Below, one piece after another: positions 16,501-28,257 of a stretch of DNA of 64,000 nucleotides. The notes beneath the pieces are model-generated. The model was not told where the DNA came from. It saw only the letters and a list, made by a program, of their open reading frames with translations, and ran no database searches. Numbering within the stretch: position 1 is the first letter of the stretch; every line of letters begins with the position of its first letter. The DNA is from Aporrectodea caliginosa (lineage: Eukaryota > Annelida > Clitellata > Crassiclitellata > Lumbricidae), in assembly GCA_020284085.1 (NCBI GenBank), contig JACEVL010000420.1:1543001-1607000 (forward strand). The letters are read 5' to 3'. Position numbers and translations under genes: made by a program.

Positions 16501-19500
16501 CCAGCGGATTGTGGATCAACGAAAAATAGTATCTGCACCAAGCTTGAACACTTTCAAACTGAAATGGACAATTTGTATGGAAAGAAACAGTTGCTGAAAG
16601 CTTATATAGCTTACCGAGCCTATTCACTGTAGTTGTCATTTTTGTTTGGATTATTCTGATCAACACCAATTATGGAGCAGTTCTGAACATTAACAATCAG
16701 TAACAACCTCCCAGCTGGTGCTGGTACTCCTATACAAATATGTAAAGGATAGAGTTTTGATTTGTCACCAGGGATGTGCTATTTTACAGCTGATCAGCAA
16801 TTCAACTACTAACCCTCTTCGATTTGTCTTCTGTGAGTGAGTGAGTGAGTGAGTGAGAATGAGTGAGTGAGTGAAAGTTAGAGTGAGTGAGAGTGAGTGA
16901 GTGACTGAGAGTATCTTGAGTGAGTGAAAGTCTTGAGCCCTTGTAATGGCATGTCGTTGTTACGGAGTGAGTGATAAATTGTCGTCATCTTCCCACAAGA
17001 CCTTTCTTCGCTGAAAGTTCTGTCATGGCTTCACCTGACCTCTCGGCGCCATATCAAATTGTCATCATCATTACTTTGGAAGACCAAGGCCGCTTGTAAC
17101 AGAACTGAACTGTATATATCTTCACCTGATCATCTTCTGTCTGCTCAGGGTCGGTTCTGAGTGATTGGCTGGTCATCATGGTGGTCATAAGTGCGGTCAG
17201 TCTGAGTGATGTCCCTCGGAGTCAGGTGATCGTGACAACAGCCAACAACAGCAGCTTTGATGGTCTGGCCGAACAGGAGACGAGCAGACATCGCCTCTGT
17301 GAAAACAACATTCAGGAAGCGTTTGCCCCAAAGACCGCTAAGTAAGTTCAATCGTCATATGGTTCCCTTCATTTTCACAATTATACACAGGATTAGGTGT
17401 AAGTAGGTAATGGTGAGATTAGATGACAATGGCAAGGTGATATGCTTGTGAGGTAAGGTGTGGTGAAAAAGGTGACACTTGTTGATCCGGGTTAGTTACA
17501 AGAAAGTAAATGTAGTACTCGTCAGAAATGATGTGGTAATGAAGGTATTGTATTGTGTTGTATCTGTAAATTTATATAGCGCCACTCACAGTGCTACAGG
17601 TAATGCACTTGTTAGGTAAAGTCAGATGAAAGGAGGCAACAGTAACAAAGACTAGAAGAAATGCAAGAGTATTGTTACATAAAAAGAAGAAAAGAAAAAC
17701 AGTCCCTTAAGCTGGCTCCTAAAGGCAGCCATGGTTATGACTTAATTTTCTTGGCCTTGGCATATAAGGGAAGCCCTCTTCCTCATTGTCATATCTTCCA
17801 ATTGACAGTGTACTGTCGATGTACTCGTAGCTGGTGGAGCCAAAGCCATGAACCAAATTTCTGCCCTGCCGGAGATTGAATCCTCGACTTTCAATTGCAG
17901 TCCAGCATGCTGTCCAAATATACTATGGTGTACCCACCCTGTTAGGTAAATTCTAGTTATAATGGTTAATGGTAGTGGTGGTTGATTTGTAAGATTTGTG
18001 TAAACTTTAATTTAATAAGGTAACCCATCACCATACGACTAGATGAAAATATAAAGATAAACATTGTTAACTAACATTAGGTGAAAAGGCAAGGTAACAA
18101 ATAGACTTGTGAGGTATATAGTTAGATGAAAATAAGTATGTAGTTAGGTAAAAAACAGTTTTGTCAGTAATTCATATGAGAAGCTAAGATGTACATTGTA
18201 GAACCATCCAGTCAAACTCAATAACCATATCTGGATGCCTATTGTAGCGATGAAGCTGTGTTTAAAGTTTGCAATAATTGCCAATAAAAATACTTAATAA
18301 TATATATATCTATAATAATTAATAATAGATATATTAAAGCAAGCATTCTACTGATACAGATGTGTGCAATAACAATGAGCTGATTTTGATATTTTCTAGA
18401 AAGCCGGTTCGACGTTACCCTACGGTCCACCGCTCGGCATGTTGCTTTAAGAAGCACACAAAGTCGGTACGTTGTTCTTTAGTATCTGTCACATAAAGAA
18501 TCCTATCAAGTGCTGAGTACTTGTTGAGACACTTGATTAGATATATATATGTACAAATTGATGTGCTATATAAATTCTCTCAAATTACATTACATTGTCT
18601 GTGATCTGATTTTCGTTGTGATTTTGATGGTTTGCCTGTGGGTAGTAGCTTATTCGATGAAAGGTTCGACATAAATTCATCAGTTGGATTACAGTGCAAT
18701 GGTCATGGTCGAATATACATTAACTGATGAGCTTGGTTAAAACATACTATATGTTAAATTCAAAATCCTCATTCTGGTCTTCAAGGCACAATGGGGTCTT
18801 GCCCTGAAATATCTTGCTGATGCATTGCTCCGGCTCTTTCAGCCTCCTCACATCATACACTCCGCTCTTCAAACAGAATTGATATTCTAGTTCCTCATAC
18901 TAGAACAGGTATGGCTCAGTCCCACTCCTTTACCTCTCTTTGGAACGTGCTGTCTCCATCTACTCGCTCTCAAATTCCAGCTGGTAACCCCTCGTCTGCT
19001 ATTCTCAAAACCTATTTCTTCTCTCTTGCTCACTGGGAGTGCCTCTAAAAGGTTCAAATCTACTAGAGGCGTTTTATAAATGTTTCAATACAATACAATA
19101 CTTTATGAAGTGTCTAAATACACACACGTGCATATTGTTTGTTTTGCTTTCCGAGATGAACTGGCTGAGTCCTGTGACTTGTAGAATTCATTTGCCGACA
19201 TCGCTGGGGTCCTGTCCGTATTCCTTCGTGACATTGACCTTGTACCGACCGACATCATAGCGGGACTGATCCTCATGCACCAAAGGCAGAAGCTGCGTCA
19301 GAGTCTCATCGTTTCAGAGGTCAGTCAGTGCATCAGACCTTCACTGAAGCGCATCGTCTTAGTGCACGTGCACTGTGGATGCTAGTGCATGTGCACTTTG
19401 GACGTGAGCAGAAAATGTTCAGTAGAAGCACAGATGTGTGATTGTTTAGGGATTAGCATGCTGGACTCTGATGAGTCTCTTTTGAAGAGGTGCTATAATA

Positions 19501-22500
19501 TAAGTCTGTAATTCAATTACAGTTACAAATGGAGGCTCTGGTGTATGTTTTGATGGGTTGAATTGTAAAACACAAGCATGAAGATCGGAAGGATGCGGGT
19601 TCGATACCCACTATCCCCATAAGGTTGATCTGCCTTCCACTCCCTAAGAGATGATGGTCAAATATCTAATGGAAACCCCCCGAAATTGTTTCCTGGCTAA
19701 ACTTCTGAATTACGTCTGCTGTTTTAGTCTTCCACTGAGGTCTATCAGTTCCTGTCGGGCGCAGCAATCACCTCGAGTACTCGCTTTCTCAGCCTCAAGA
19801 CCCCAGAGACATTGCACATGTACGAAAGAGTTGTCCATTTCATGCGATATCCCGTGGCAGCTTATGAATGCCAAGGACAGCCTGCTGTACGGGAGACCAA
19901 ACAGACCAAAGAAGCCACACCTGCCAGGTGAGAGGAACGCCTGAACATACCGGACGGGTCTCCAATCAATGTGACTGATTTAAGGAATAATAATGAAATA
20001 ATGAATATTAATGAATGATTGATTAACGAATGAATAATTAAGTAATGCACTGTAACAAAGTATTGAATATGAATGAATGAATAATAGTGAAGTGCCTAGT
20101 AACAAAGTATTGAATATGAATGATTAACGAATGAATAATTAAGTAGTGCACTGTAACAAAGTATTGAATATGAATGACTGAATGAATGAATAATAGTGAA
20201 GTGCCTAGTAACAAAGTATTGAATATGAATGAATGAATGAATGAATAATAGTGAAGTGCCTAGTAACAAAGTATTGAATATTAATGAATGAATGAATATA
20301 TTAATGAAGTAATGAGTGGTAACAAAGTACTGAATATTAATGAATGAATGAATGAATAATAATGATGCAATGCATAGTAACAAAGTATTGAATATTAATG
20401 AATGAATAATAATGAAGTAATGCATAGTAAGAAAAGTATTGAATATTAATGAATGAATTTTAGTTTTCGGGCATTACATAAGACTCTGTTGTATTGTTTT
20501 CTTTGCATCTTTTGTTAGGTGTTCATCGGCGTGCTGTGACCAGGAGTCGTATCGACCAAGGTCTGTTCTCGTCGAGGACAGCAGTGGATGTCATTGTGTC
20601 ATGGCCGACCTCAATCGTCTGATCGCCCTCAGCCAGTTCGATCTCGTCTATGCAAGCTATAATCTGGATGTAGGTTCTGATTCGGTTACCGCTTTTAGTC
20701 CATCTTTTAATTGACCTTTAGAACTAACCTTTTAGGTTAAGAGCTGTTATGGTTCATTGTCTTGTTCAGAATGATTTTCAAGTGCCTACAGAATAAGGGT
20801 AATTATAATTCTAATTGCAAATTCATATAGTACCACTCCAAGAGAGACTCAGAAGAAGTGCTCAAGACGTGACATAAGGAAACCACGATCGAAGATTATA
20901 GTCTTCAAGTGAAGAAAGATCGAAACCTGATGCAAAGAAGCCACGATCGAATAGAATGGTCTTCGAGTGAAGAAAGACCACAACCTGACACAAGGAAGCC
21001 ACGATCGAATAGAATGGTCTTCAAGTGAAGAAAGATCGAAACCTGATGCAAAGAAGCCACGATCGAATAGAATGGTCTTCGAGTGAAGAAAGACCACAAC
21101 CTGACACAAGGAAGCCACGATCGAATAGAATGGTCTTCAAGTGAAGAAAGATCGAAACCTGATGCAAAGAAGCCACGATCGAATAGAATGGTCTTCGAGT
21201 GAAGAAAGACCACAACCTGACACAAGGAAGCCACGATCGAATAGAATGGTCTTCAAGTGAAGAAAGATCGAAGAGTGTAAACGAATACATGGACATTTCT
21301 GTTCGATCGTGGTTTCTTGGTGCTTAGAACCATGTTGTCCGATTGTCAGCGTCTCTGTTGAGTCTCTCCAAAGAAACCGGAAGCAGAGCTATATAAATTT
21401 ACGTGACATGCGATTACTTGTTTGTCTTTGTTGTTCGTTTAGAGTGATGATGCCATTCCTTTCTTTGTTGGTCTCGACCATGCGCAGAAAGCCATTGTCA
21501 TCTGCCTCTGGACCAGGCTCTGTCTTCTGGTATGGCCATCTGTCATCTGTTTTTTCTCCTAAGTAATTATGTACCTAATTATCATATTTATAAATTTATC
21601 ATGCATAAAATTTACATATTCATAACTGCTTTTGTTACTTTTACATAAATAGATAAATTATTTATTAATGCATTACATATTTTTTTATGCAAATTCATGA
21701 GCTAATATTTTTGTGCTATGCATATTCATGAGCTAATATTTGTGCTAGGCATATTCATGAGCTAATATTTGTGCTGTGCATGTTCATGAGCTAATAGTTG
21801 TGCTATGCATATTCATGAGTTAATAATTGTGCTATGCATGTATATTCATGAGCTAATAAAAATCGACCTTGCTTTATGTTGCATTGTCCCTTCGCAATTG
21901 TTTTTTGCACAGGACGTTTTCTCCGAGATAACTCCCGAAGTCGATGTCGTTCCAGTCAGCGATCCCAAACAAGACTGGATCGTTAATAAGGTTCCCTACT
22001 TATTATTTCGTGATGAATTATTATCTGCTAGTCTTCAGCATCAATGTGTATGTGACAATGGTTAGAGAAGGTAAGATACAGAGTAAAAAAACATTGGCTG
22101 GGTTTAAGTTGGATTGATCATACCTTTTTGGTGGTTGGGTGTCTGTCTGGGGCCGGGGGAGACTATGTGCACCTTTCATAAACACTTGTAAGCTCTGTTT
22201 CTTTCCGGGGCTGTACTGCATAGTAGACTTCTCTAGGAGTGCTATATAAAAGATGTTGATGAATGAATATATAAATGCTCCTGTCTGTGGTGGTATTTAG
22301 ATGTGATGGAACTGGTTATTTTGTTTTTTTTATGTGCTTTATGTCTTTCGGTTTCTGTTTTAAAGGTTTCATTTCCGCTTTCCGTTTCAGTCTTTGTTTG
22401 TGTTCTGTGTTTAGCTTTTCGTTTTATTCGTTGAATCAGGAAAATTATCGGTTTACGGTTTGACCTTCTGTACCACGTAGCGCTACTGAAGGAGGTCAGA

Positions 22501-25500
22501 AAGTGTTATCTAAGTATGTAACATTCATCTGAATTTTATTTCTGCAGACAAGTGTGTTGCTGACATCTTTTTGACAAACCTTGTCTAGCAAAAGCATGTT
22601 ATGTTTACCTATTGTTATCTAACTTTACCTATTGATTATGTTTACTTTCACCATTTTATTTATTTTATTTTTATTTTCCAAAAGTTTAAATAGCGCCCCT
22701 TCAAGATTCCTACTCAGAGGTATGCCCTGCGCTAATCTAAATGATTATTAGTGAACCTTACCTAACAAGACTTACCTTTTTACCTAACAAGACTTATCTA
22801 GCAAGATGTACCTTTTTACCTAACAGGACTGACCTTTTTACCTAACAGGACTTACATTTTTACCTAACAGGACTTGCCTTTTTACCTAACAAGACTTACC
22901 TTTGTAGTTTTTACTTAACAAGCCAAAACTAAGAATACAGTCTTTGAACACCCGTGTCCATCTCTCAGGATGTGCTCAGTGGAATTTGCTTCTGTTTCTC
23001 TTCTATTTCCTTTAGCTGTGCTATGTAAGGTAACATCAAGTTTTAACGTAAAGTAATTCTGGATTGTGTTGCTGCCCTTCAAGTTTATGGTTTTTTCCAG
23101 CTGCCTGTTACTGTAGTGCTGATAAATAATTTATTAATTATTTTATTATTGTTTGATAGAGTCTACTGCGAATGGCCATGTACGTCTACACCAAACTGAA
23201 GAGAGACAAATTATTGGTGCAGGCGTTGAACTTTGACCTGGTAGGTCATTGGATTGTTTCAGTTTAGCTTTTAACTTATGCCAAAAACGCAGAATTTTTT
23301 AACAATTTATTTTCATGCCTAACTGTATTTAAAAAAATTTAATCCTTAACAGCCCTAAATAATTTTGAACAACAACAATGATAACTATAATTAATATAAT
23401 AATGCCTCTGAGTAGAAATCTTGAAGGGGCGCTATAACAAGTGCTCATACATACATACATACATACATACATACATGTACTTGCCTCTGAACTAGAGTCT
23501 TAAAATTGTGCTCGGTGTTTTTCAGGACCTGAACACCAACAGATACGATCTCGTGCTCGTCGGTCATTCCACCGCAGCTGGAGTAGCGGCCATCTTGTCA
23601 ATTGCTCTCCGATCGGAATTTCCAAATCTCCACTGCTATGGGTACTCTCCTCCTGCAGGCATTATCAGGTGTGGTTATCAGTCCTCCGCCTTTCTCTAAG
23701 TGATCCCTGGATTCTGTACATTGATTCATTCTTTCATTCATTTTCAGGTAGGTACAGGTGGAGGTGTTTATCGTGGTAGCCAAGGCAACTAGCTGAGTCT
23801 GCCTACAAAATTGTTTGATTACTCTATATGACTGACTTACATGAATTCATTGTTTTGATGATGACATTTGTCTCAATTTTGTATATATTTTGCTTTTATT
23901 GGTTTTAAACTTGCTGATTCAATGCTGTTCTTTCAGTGTTACTCATTGCAAGCTGTTCATTCAAAACTCTCCAGGCAAAGCTGATCTTGTAATGCTGTTC
24001 ATTCCAAGCTGTTCATTCAAAGCTGTTCATTCAAAGCTGTTCATTCATTGTTGTTCACTCAAAGCTCTTTTATTTGCTTTTGAGTGTAAATCTTAACAAA
24101 TTGATGAGTTGTTCTTGTTCTTTGTAGTGACTCTTGCATAGAAGAAACCAAGTCGTTTGTGACGTCTGTTGTTGTTGGCAAAGATTTGGTGCCAAGGTAA
24201 TCTAATCTAATCTAATCTAAACTAATCTAATGACTGCTATAGCATGTTTGTCACAATGCTCAAGATATCAGTTATTGGTCGTTTCAAGTGGAAACATTGT
24301 TAGAAACATAATCTGTTGAAGAAAACTGGCCAAAATTCAATAAGACACTCAAGAATTTTGAAGTCAGGTTTCAGATCCAGCATCTAGACAAATACTTGTC
24401 AAAGATGGTCTAGATTTCTAAAGCACTGCATAAAAGTTTAACACATGGTGCCAGCTTATTAATGTGAAATCAATGAAAATGCTGTGAAATCATTCAAAAA
24501 ACAATTGTATATGTTTTTCTTTACAATATTTATGATACCATAGACAAGCTACATGAGAGGAATAATGTGGAGAAAGTACTTAGAGACAGACAGGATGATA
24601 CAACAAGACGGACAAGAAGACTGAGGATTTTCTTTAACAGACGATGGGTGTTCTGTGCTTTAGACTCGGTTTGTCACAGCTTGATGCCTTTCGTCAACGT
24701 CTTGTGGAAGCATTGGCAGGCTGTCATCATTCGAAAGTAAGTAATAAACCCAGGGTCTTATTGTCTTTCACTTACTTTAACAACGAGCTGCCTTGGTTTC
24801 CCGGTTGCTTTTAGTACACTCTTATTGTTAAAGTGCTTAAGTTGAAAGTTGGATACCAAGTCTCTGATGCACAGCAACAGATTGATATAAAGTACGATGT
24901 GCACAATAGTCTAGTGGTTAGCTTGCTTGACTTTCAACCAAGAGGTTGGGGTTCAAATCCCCACCAGGGAAAAAATTTGTTTAGAAATTTATGCTCCATG
25001 TTCGCCTCTAGCCAACTCAGCTATAATAAGTACACTGACCATACACTTTCCGTGGGAAGATCAGACAGCAAGGAAGAGGACTGGCCACCCACCTTCATAT
25101 GCTGAGGCTGAGAAAATTAAGTCGCTAAGACTTCATGCCCATGGCTGCCTCTTCGACCAGCGTAAGTGACTGCTCATCTCTTCTTCTACTTGATTTTATT
25201 CTGCACACCTGGAATCCAAAACTGGTATTTATGGTACTTGTCACAAGCCATGCATGTTGTTATACTATGAATGTGCAATTGATAGGTGTTCCGTTCTCTC
25301 TTTTAGTGGAGAATTATCTGCGGGGCTTCATGCTGTAACTGTCTCGCCGACCCTACGACTCCGCGTGATCTTGGGTTGGCCGTGCAAAGCATTGAGGGCT
25401 TCCTTCAAAGACAGTCGACCGTTGACGAACAGCGAGCAATGCACATGCCAGGCCAAGTCATCCACGTCATCCGCAGTCATCCAAAGACCACGTCATTGTA

Positions 25501-28257
25501 ATTATGGTCAATGCTATCCGATCGTTCTTGCAGTTTGTAATTTCACTTTTTATCTGTAGATAAAAACCATTCATAAGTGCTCATGAATAAGCTGGTGCCC
25601 TGCACTTGACTTTCGAGTGACGCTTTAGAAGTTTAGAATTTACAATTACAATGATTCATTGTTACAGACGGACTTGTTGCCATGCCAAGGGACTGATAAA
25701 CTCTCCCTCTCCAGAAGCATTTAAAGATAATATTAAGTAACGCCTCTTCAGTGTTATGTAGTTGTGCTTCTGCACCTTTTTGTGGAAATTCATTCCTGTT
25801 AGAATTCTATCTGTGAATTTGCTGTTTGATTTTAGGGTTTCACTTTGGTTGTGTGACGTGATTTGTGACTTTCATTTGTGACTTTCATTTGTGCCTTTGA
25901 TATCTGACTCTGATTTGTGACTTTGGGTTGTGATTTAGAGTTGAGACTTTGATTTATGACTCGGATTTATGACTGATTTGTGACTTTGAGTTGTGACTTT
26001 GATTTGTGACTCGGATTTATGACTCGGACTTGTGATTTAGAGTTGAGACTTTGATTTATGACTCGCACTTGCAACTTTGGGTTGTGACTTTGATTTGTGA
26101 TTTTGATTTGTGACTTTGTTATTTTCATGTTATTTTTGGTGTTGGTTCCAGCAGCGTCTGTGGTCGTGAGGAGCCAGTGTTTCAGGCAATCTGGGCCGAA
26201 AACTTCGACTTCGAAGAGATTCTTGTATCGCCTACGATGCTCTCGGACCATTCGCCATATGTCGTATTCGATGCACTTCAAAAGGTTGGCCCCACATACT
26301 CATTAAATATTTAATTAAATCAAGTTCAGTTGCAACTATTAAAACGTGACTGTAAGGTGCTCAGTTAGAGCCTCTTTCAAAAGCAGTCAAACCAAGGAGC
26401 ATGTGTGTAGGCCACGTGCAGAGCTGGTAATAATAGGCTCAGTTCAGAACTTCAGATGGGAAATGTAGTCCCCATTAATTTCAAATTGTTCATGAGTATT
26501 TTGGTAATCAATCGGTTAACTCAGTGGCGTAACGAAGGGGGCAGAGGGGCAGCCGCCCCCGGGCGCAGCACCAGAGGGGGCAAAATTAGCTTTCATGGGT
26601 TCACAGTACTATGACAAGAACGATTAAAAGTCAACAAGAAAATTAAAGGGGGTGCAGTCATCAGCCCTTGCCCCCAGGCACTGACACCCTTCGTTACGCC
26701 ACTGTGCTAACTACATACAATGATATTTGTGATAGTTCTGATTTGTTCATTTTTGATTTATCTATATTTTATCTGCATTAATCTTTATGCTGAAAGATCG
26801 TCTTTCCCGTTTGACTGTCTATCAGGGACAGTAGGCCCCCTCAAAATCGTAGGCCCGTGCCACCTGGCCCCCCTCCCTCTATTCTGTGTGAGGCATACGA
26901 AAGTGGTTCTGCTTGTGCAATGAAATGTGGTGCTTAAGGAATTCTCTGTGATGGTCTTTTTCAGGTCTTGACGCACGTCAGTCCTGCAAAACCGTCCCGC
27001 AGACCGACCAAAGACCGCAGTTGCCCGATGACCCCAAATACGTCATCAAATGTCGGTGAACCTTCTAGTTCTGATTTCCTTCGTCGCCAGTCGGACGTGG
27101 ATGTCGAGCTGACCGGCCGAGCACACGCGGTCGTAACGCTCAACCCGATTCAGTCAGTCAACTGGAAGAACCTGACGACTTCTTCGGAGTCCTGCGACTT
27201 CTCCGCTTTTAGGGAGCGACCGAAGAACTTCTCGTTGTTGCCTCGACAGCATCTGCTGGAGGTGCGAAGGGACGACCTGATGAGTTCCGCCCCTCTCGCC
27301 TCCCCGGAGGTCCTCTCAGAAACCTCGAGCCTCGCCAGTTTCGGGTCTGGTGGCGGAAGCATGCGGCAGGCGTCGGGATACCAGCGACTTGCGTCCAGCA
27401 CGGCAAGGATGGATCCCATCAAACAGTCTCCACTGTGTCAGCCGATTCACACGCGGGGATATTGCCTCATGTTGGAACCACCTGTCGATACAAAGGGCCA
27501 AACAGTGGGGGTGAATTGCATCACCCTCAGCCCGTTGAGCGATGTTCAAGATCTCGATCGGTCGTCCGATCACGCCGATGATTCATATCATGGCGAAACG
27601 GTCGATCGTGAGGGTGAGGGCGATGAAAAAAGCCGGCTGATTCCGGCGGTCGAGGTTATCTGTGACTTTGGAAGTGTTTCGGACGATGTTGACCATTTGG
27701 GAGAAATCGGTCAGTGCAATCACGTGACGGACGTTGAGGTTCACACACAGCACAGTGACACGACTTCAGACGATGTTCCCAGGAGACGATCGTGTGATTT
27801 TAATTCAGCAGAGGCCGCCAGCGTTGAGGGTTTAATCGGCTCACTAGATGGCGCCAATATGGTAGCCAGTTCGACGGTGGAGAGCTTGGAATTGGAAGTG
27901 AAGCGGAGGAGCTTGTTACGTGGGGCACCAGCGTTAACCGATTCTGACAGGGACTCCGTGGAGTCGGGATTGGGCCGGCAGTATCTGTATGACGACTATG
28001 CAGATCATTATTCGCCTGCGGGCAGGGGTTACCCACACGGACTTAACCATTCGCATGCTGACTGCCAGGCCATGCTTACCATTCCATCGCTAGATGGCAG
28101 CGGTAGTTATCAGTCGGCATCGGACGGTAATGACAGTGAAAGCTGTGTGGTGCCGTCTGGTGATGAGAGTTACGGGTCGTGCATTGCAATTGATAGAACT
28201 GAGGGTAATGAGGGGATTGGTCTGACCATAAGTCGTCCACCCTCGGTCCTAGTTTGA
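13518..28257 (+). CDS. DAGLA: sn-1-specific diacylglycerol lipase (DAGL alpha type), complete, 17 exons
   Basis: Hydrolyses diacylglycerol to 2-arachidonoylglycerol at the plasma membrane (family knowledge). Exons: 13518-13612, 15031-15242, 16111-16209, 17149-17341, 18400-18466, 19185-19319, 19728-19927, 20519-20669, 21443-21529, 21913-21990, 23160-23240, 23526-23668, 24128-24196, 24664-24736, 25307-25491, 26152-26284, 26965-28257. They sum to 1098 codons without a frame break. The N-terminus MPGIVFCKRR..GSDDLFLP matches the family start. Four membrane segments lie near residues 18-45, 58-82, 97-125 and 137-155, then a cysteine-rich patch and LRDIDLVPTDIIAGL. The hydrolase core has GHSTAAG (Ser481), VVGKDLVPR (Asp533) and LSDHSPYVV (His656). 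A long 430-residue tail in one exon points to the alpha rather than the beta paralogue; no PPxxF Homer-binding motif is visible in it. Odd points: WTR stands where the family has RGT (407-409), and GHSTA replaces GHSLG. The donor at 21991 (GTTCCC) is weak. Confidence 0.93.
13995..14157. mobile_element. hAT-like MITE in DAGL intron 1
   Basis: The body 14003-14149 ends in CGTTACGCCACTG and starts with the degenerate CATGGCATAACGAAG. The 8-bp flanks CATGGTAT and CATGGTAG match at 7 of 8. The internal GGTGCAAAATTAGCTTTCA is shared with the copy at 26522-26704. Confidence 0.8.
14190..14640 (+). mobile_element. tRNA-headed SINE, nearly full length
   Basis: The head has A-box-like AATGGTAGAGCTGATTGG and B-box-like GGGTTCGAGCC. 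Its body contains CCTTCATGCACAATTG, and the 3' end reads GTGATGGATCTCACCCGTTC then AATTGATTGAAAAATGAGC. It lies in DAGL intron 1. Confidence 0.65.
14655..14775. repeat. ACAC/TACACAC-rich repeat
   Basis: CACACACCTACACCCACAC-type units in DAGL intron 1. Confidence 0.85.
15620..15785. repeat. AGAATGGGT/AGAATGAGT tandem
   Basis: About 15 units of roughly 10 bp in DAGL intron 2. Confidence 0.85.
15833..16010 (+). mobile_element. tRNA-headed SINE fragment
   Basis: TGATTGGTTATAGAACACTC and GCATGGGTTATAGCC resemble a decayed tRNA-like head; a 3' end GTGGCACTTAATAAATGC follows. Confidence 0.45.
16833..16930. repeat. (GAGT)n microsatellite
   Basis: GTGAGTGAGTGAGTGAGTG and imperfect continuations in DAGL intron 3. 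Confidence 0.9.
17560..17940 (-). mobile_element. full-length SINE, tRNA-like head and GGCGCTATATAAAT end
   Basis: Read on minus it starts near 17935 with a tRNA-like region (GAGGATTCAATCTCCGG as B box) and ends near 17565 with GTGGCGCTATATAAATTTAC. Head and tail together define the family structure. Confidence 0.6.
18775..19100 (+). pseudogene. LINE 3' end (L2/CR1-like) with GGCG..TATAAAT end and (AATAC)n tail
   Basis: Translation gives LVFKAQWGLALKYLADALL, then WN-type text, ending ACTGGGAGTGCCTC. This is directly followed by CTAGAGGCGTTTTATAAATG and TTTCAATACAATACAATAC. The terminal module is the same as on the SINEs of this window. Confidence 0.65.
19460..19645 (+). mobile_element. SINE 3' end followed by a tRNA-like head
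   Basis: GAAGAGGTGCTATAATATAAG near 19490 is a 3' module. At 19555-19640, GGATGCGGGTTCGATACCC is a B-box-like segment. A close relative of the head is at 29665-29760. Confidence 0.45.
19985..20455. repeat. 60-bp tandem of GAATGAATGAATAATAGTGA type
   Basis: About seven copies of GTAACAAAGTATTGAATAT plus GAAT-rich spacer in DAGL intron 7. The Ile/Phe-rich minus frames come from the repeat. Confidence 0.9.
20850..21270. repeat. 58-bp minisatellite in alternating pairs (116-bp higher-order unit)
   Basis: GAAGCCACGATCGAATAGAA then TGGTCTTCAA/GAGTGAAGAAAG. Two variants (GATCGAAACCTGATGCAAAG and ACCACAACCTGACACAAGG) alternate strictly across about seven copies in DAGL intron 8. Confidence 0.92.
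21685..21862. repeat. 28-30-bp tandem with ATGCATATTCATGAGCTAAT
   Basis: Six copies in DAGL intron 9. Each carries the octamer-like ATGCATAT and the short palindrome TCATGA. Confidence 0.85.
22175..22275 (+). mobile_element. SINE 3' end fragment
   Basis: GACTTCTCTAGGAGTGCTATATAAAAG followed by GAATGAAT. Same terminal family module. Confidence 0.45.
22680..22745 (-). mobile_element. SINE 3' end fragment, minus
   Basis: On minus, CCTCTGAGTAGGAATCTTGA, AGGGGCGCTATTTAAAC: the recurrent terminal module. Confidence 0.55.
22755..22925. repeat. 24-bp tandem CTTTTTACCTAACAAGACTTAC
   Basis: About seven imperfect copies in DAGL intron 10. Confidence 0.85.
23402..23476 (+). mobile_element. SINE 3' end with (ATAC)n tail
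   Basis: TGCCTCTGAGTAGAAATCTT, GAAGGGGCGCTATAACAAG, then CATACATACATACATACAT. It ends only about 50 bases before the exon with the catalytic serine. Confidence 0.6.
23930..24075. repeat. 14-bp tandem GCTGTTCATTCAAA
   Basis: About eight imperfect copies in DAGL intron 12. Confidence 0.75.
24893..25100 (+). mobile_element. tRNA-headed SINE
   Basis: TAGTCTAGTGGTTAGCTTGC (A-box-like) and GGTTCAAATCCCCACC (B-box-like) about 35 bases apart in DAGL intron 14. Not an intact tRNA gene: no clear acceptor stem. Confidence 0.55.
25855..26125. repeat. 12-13-bp tandem TTTGTGACTTTGA / CTCGGATTTATGA
   Basis: About 20 degenerate units just before DAGL exon 16. It is the source of the Ser/Lys/Gln-rich minus frame. 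Confidence 0.85.
26514..26712. mobile_element. hAT-like MITE in the last DAGL intron
   Basis: The body 26522-26704 begins CAGTGGCGTAACGAAGGG and ends CCCTTCGTTACGCCACTG (perfect 18-bp inverted ends, reading inward past a few extra bases). Flanks GGTTAACT and TGCTAACT match at 6 of 8. Same family as 14003-14149. Confidence 0.85.

Noticed and set aside
19460..19500. CTGATGAGTCTC text resembling a hammerhead ribozyme core
   Set aside because: The required GAAA and closing stems are absent; the stretch is a variant of the SINE 3' module.
24893..24975. Possible functional tRNA gene
   Set aside because: A and B boxes are present but acceptor and anticodon stems do not pair well, and non-tRNA body sequence follows, as in a SINE.
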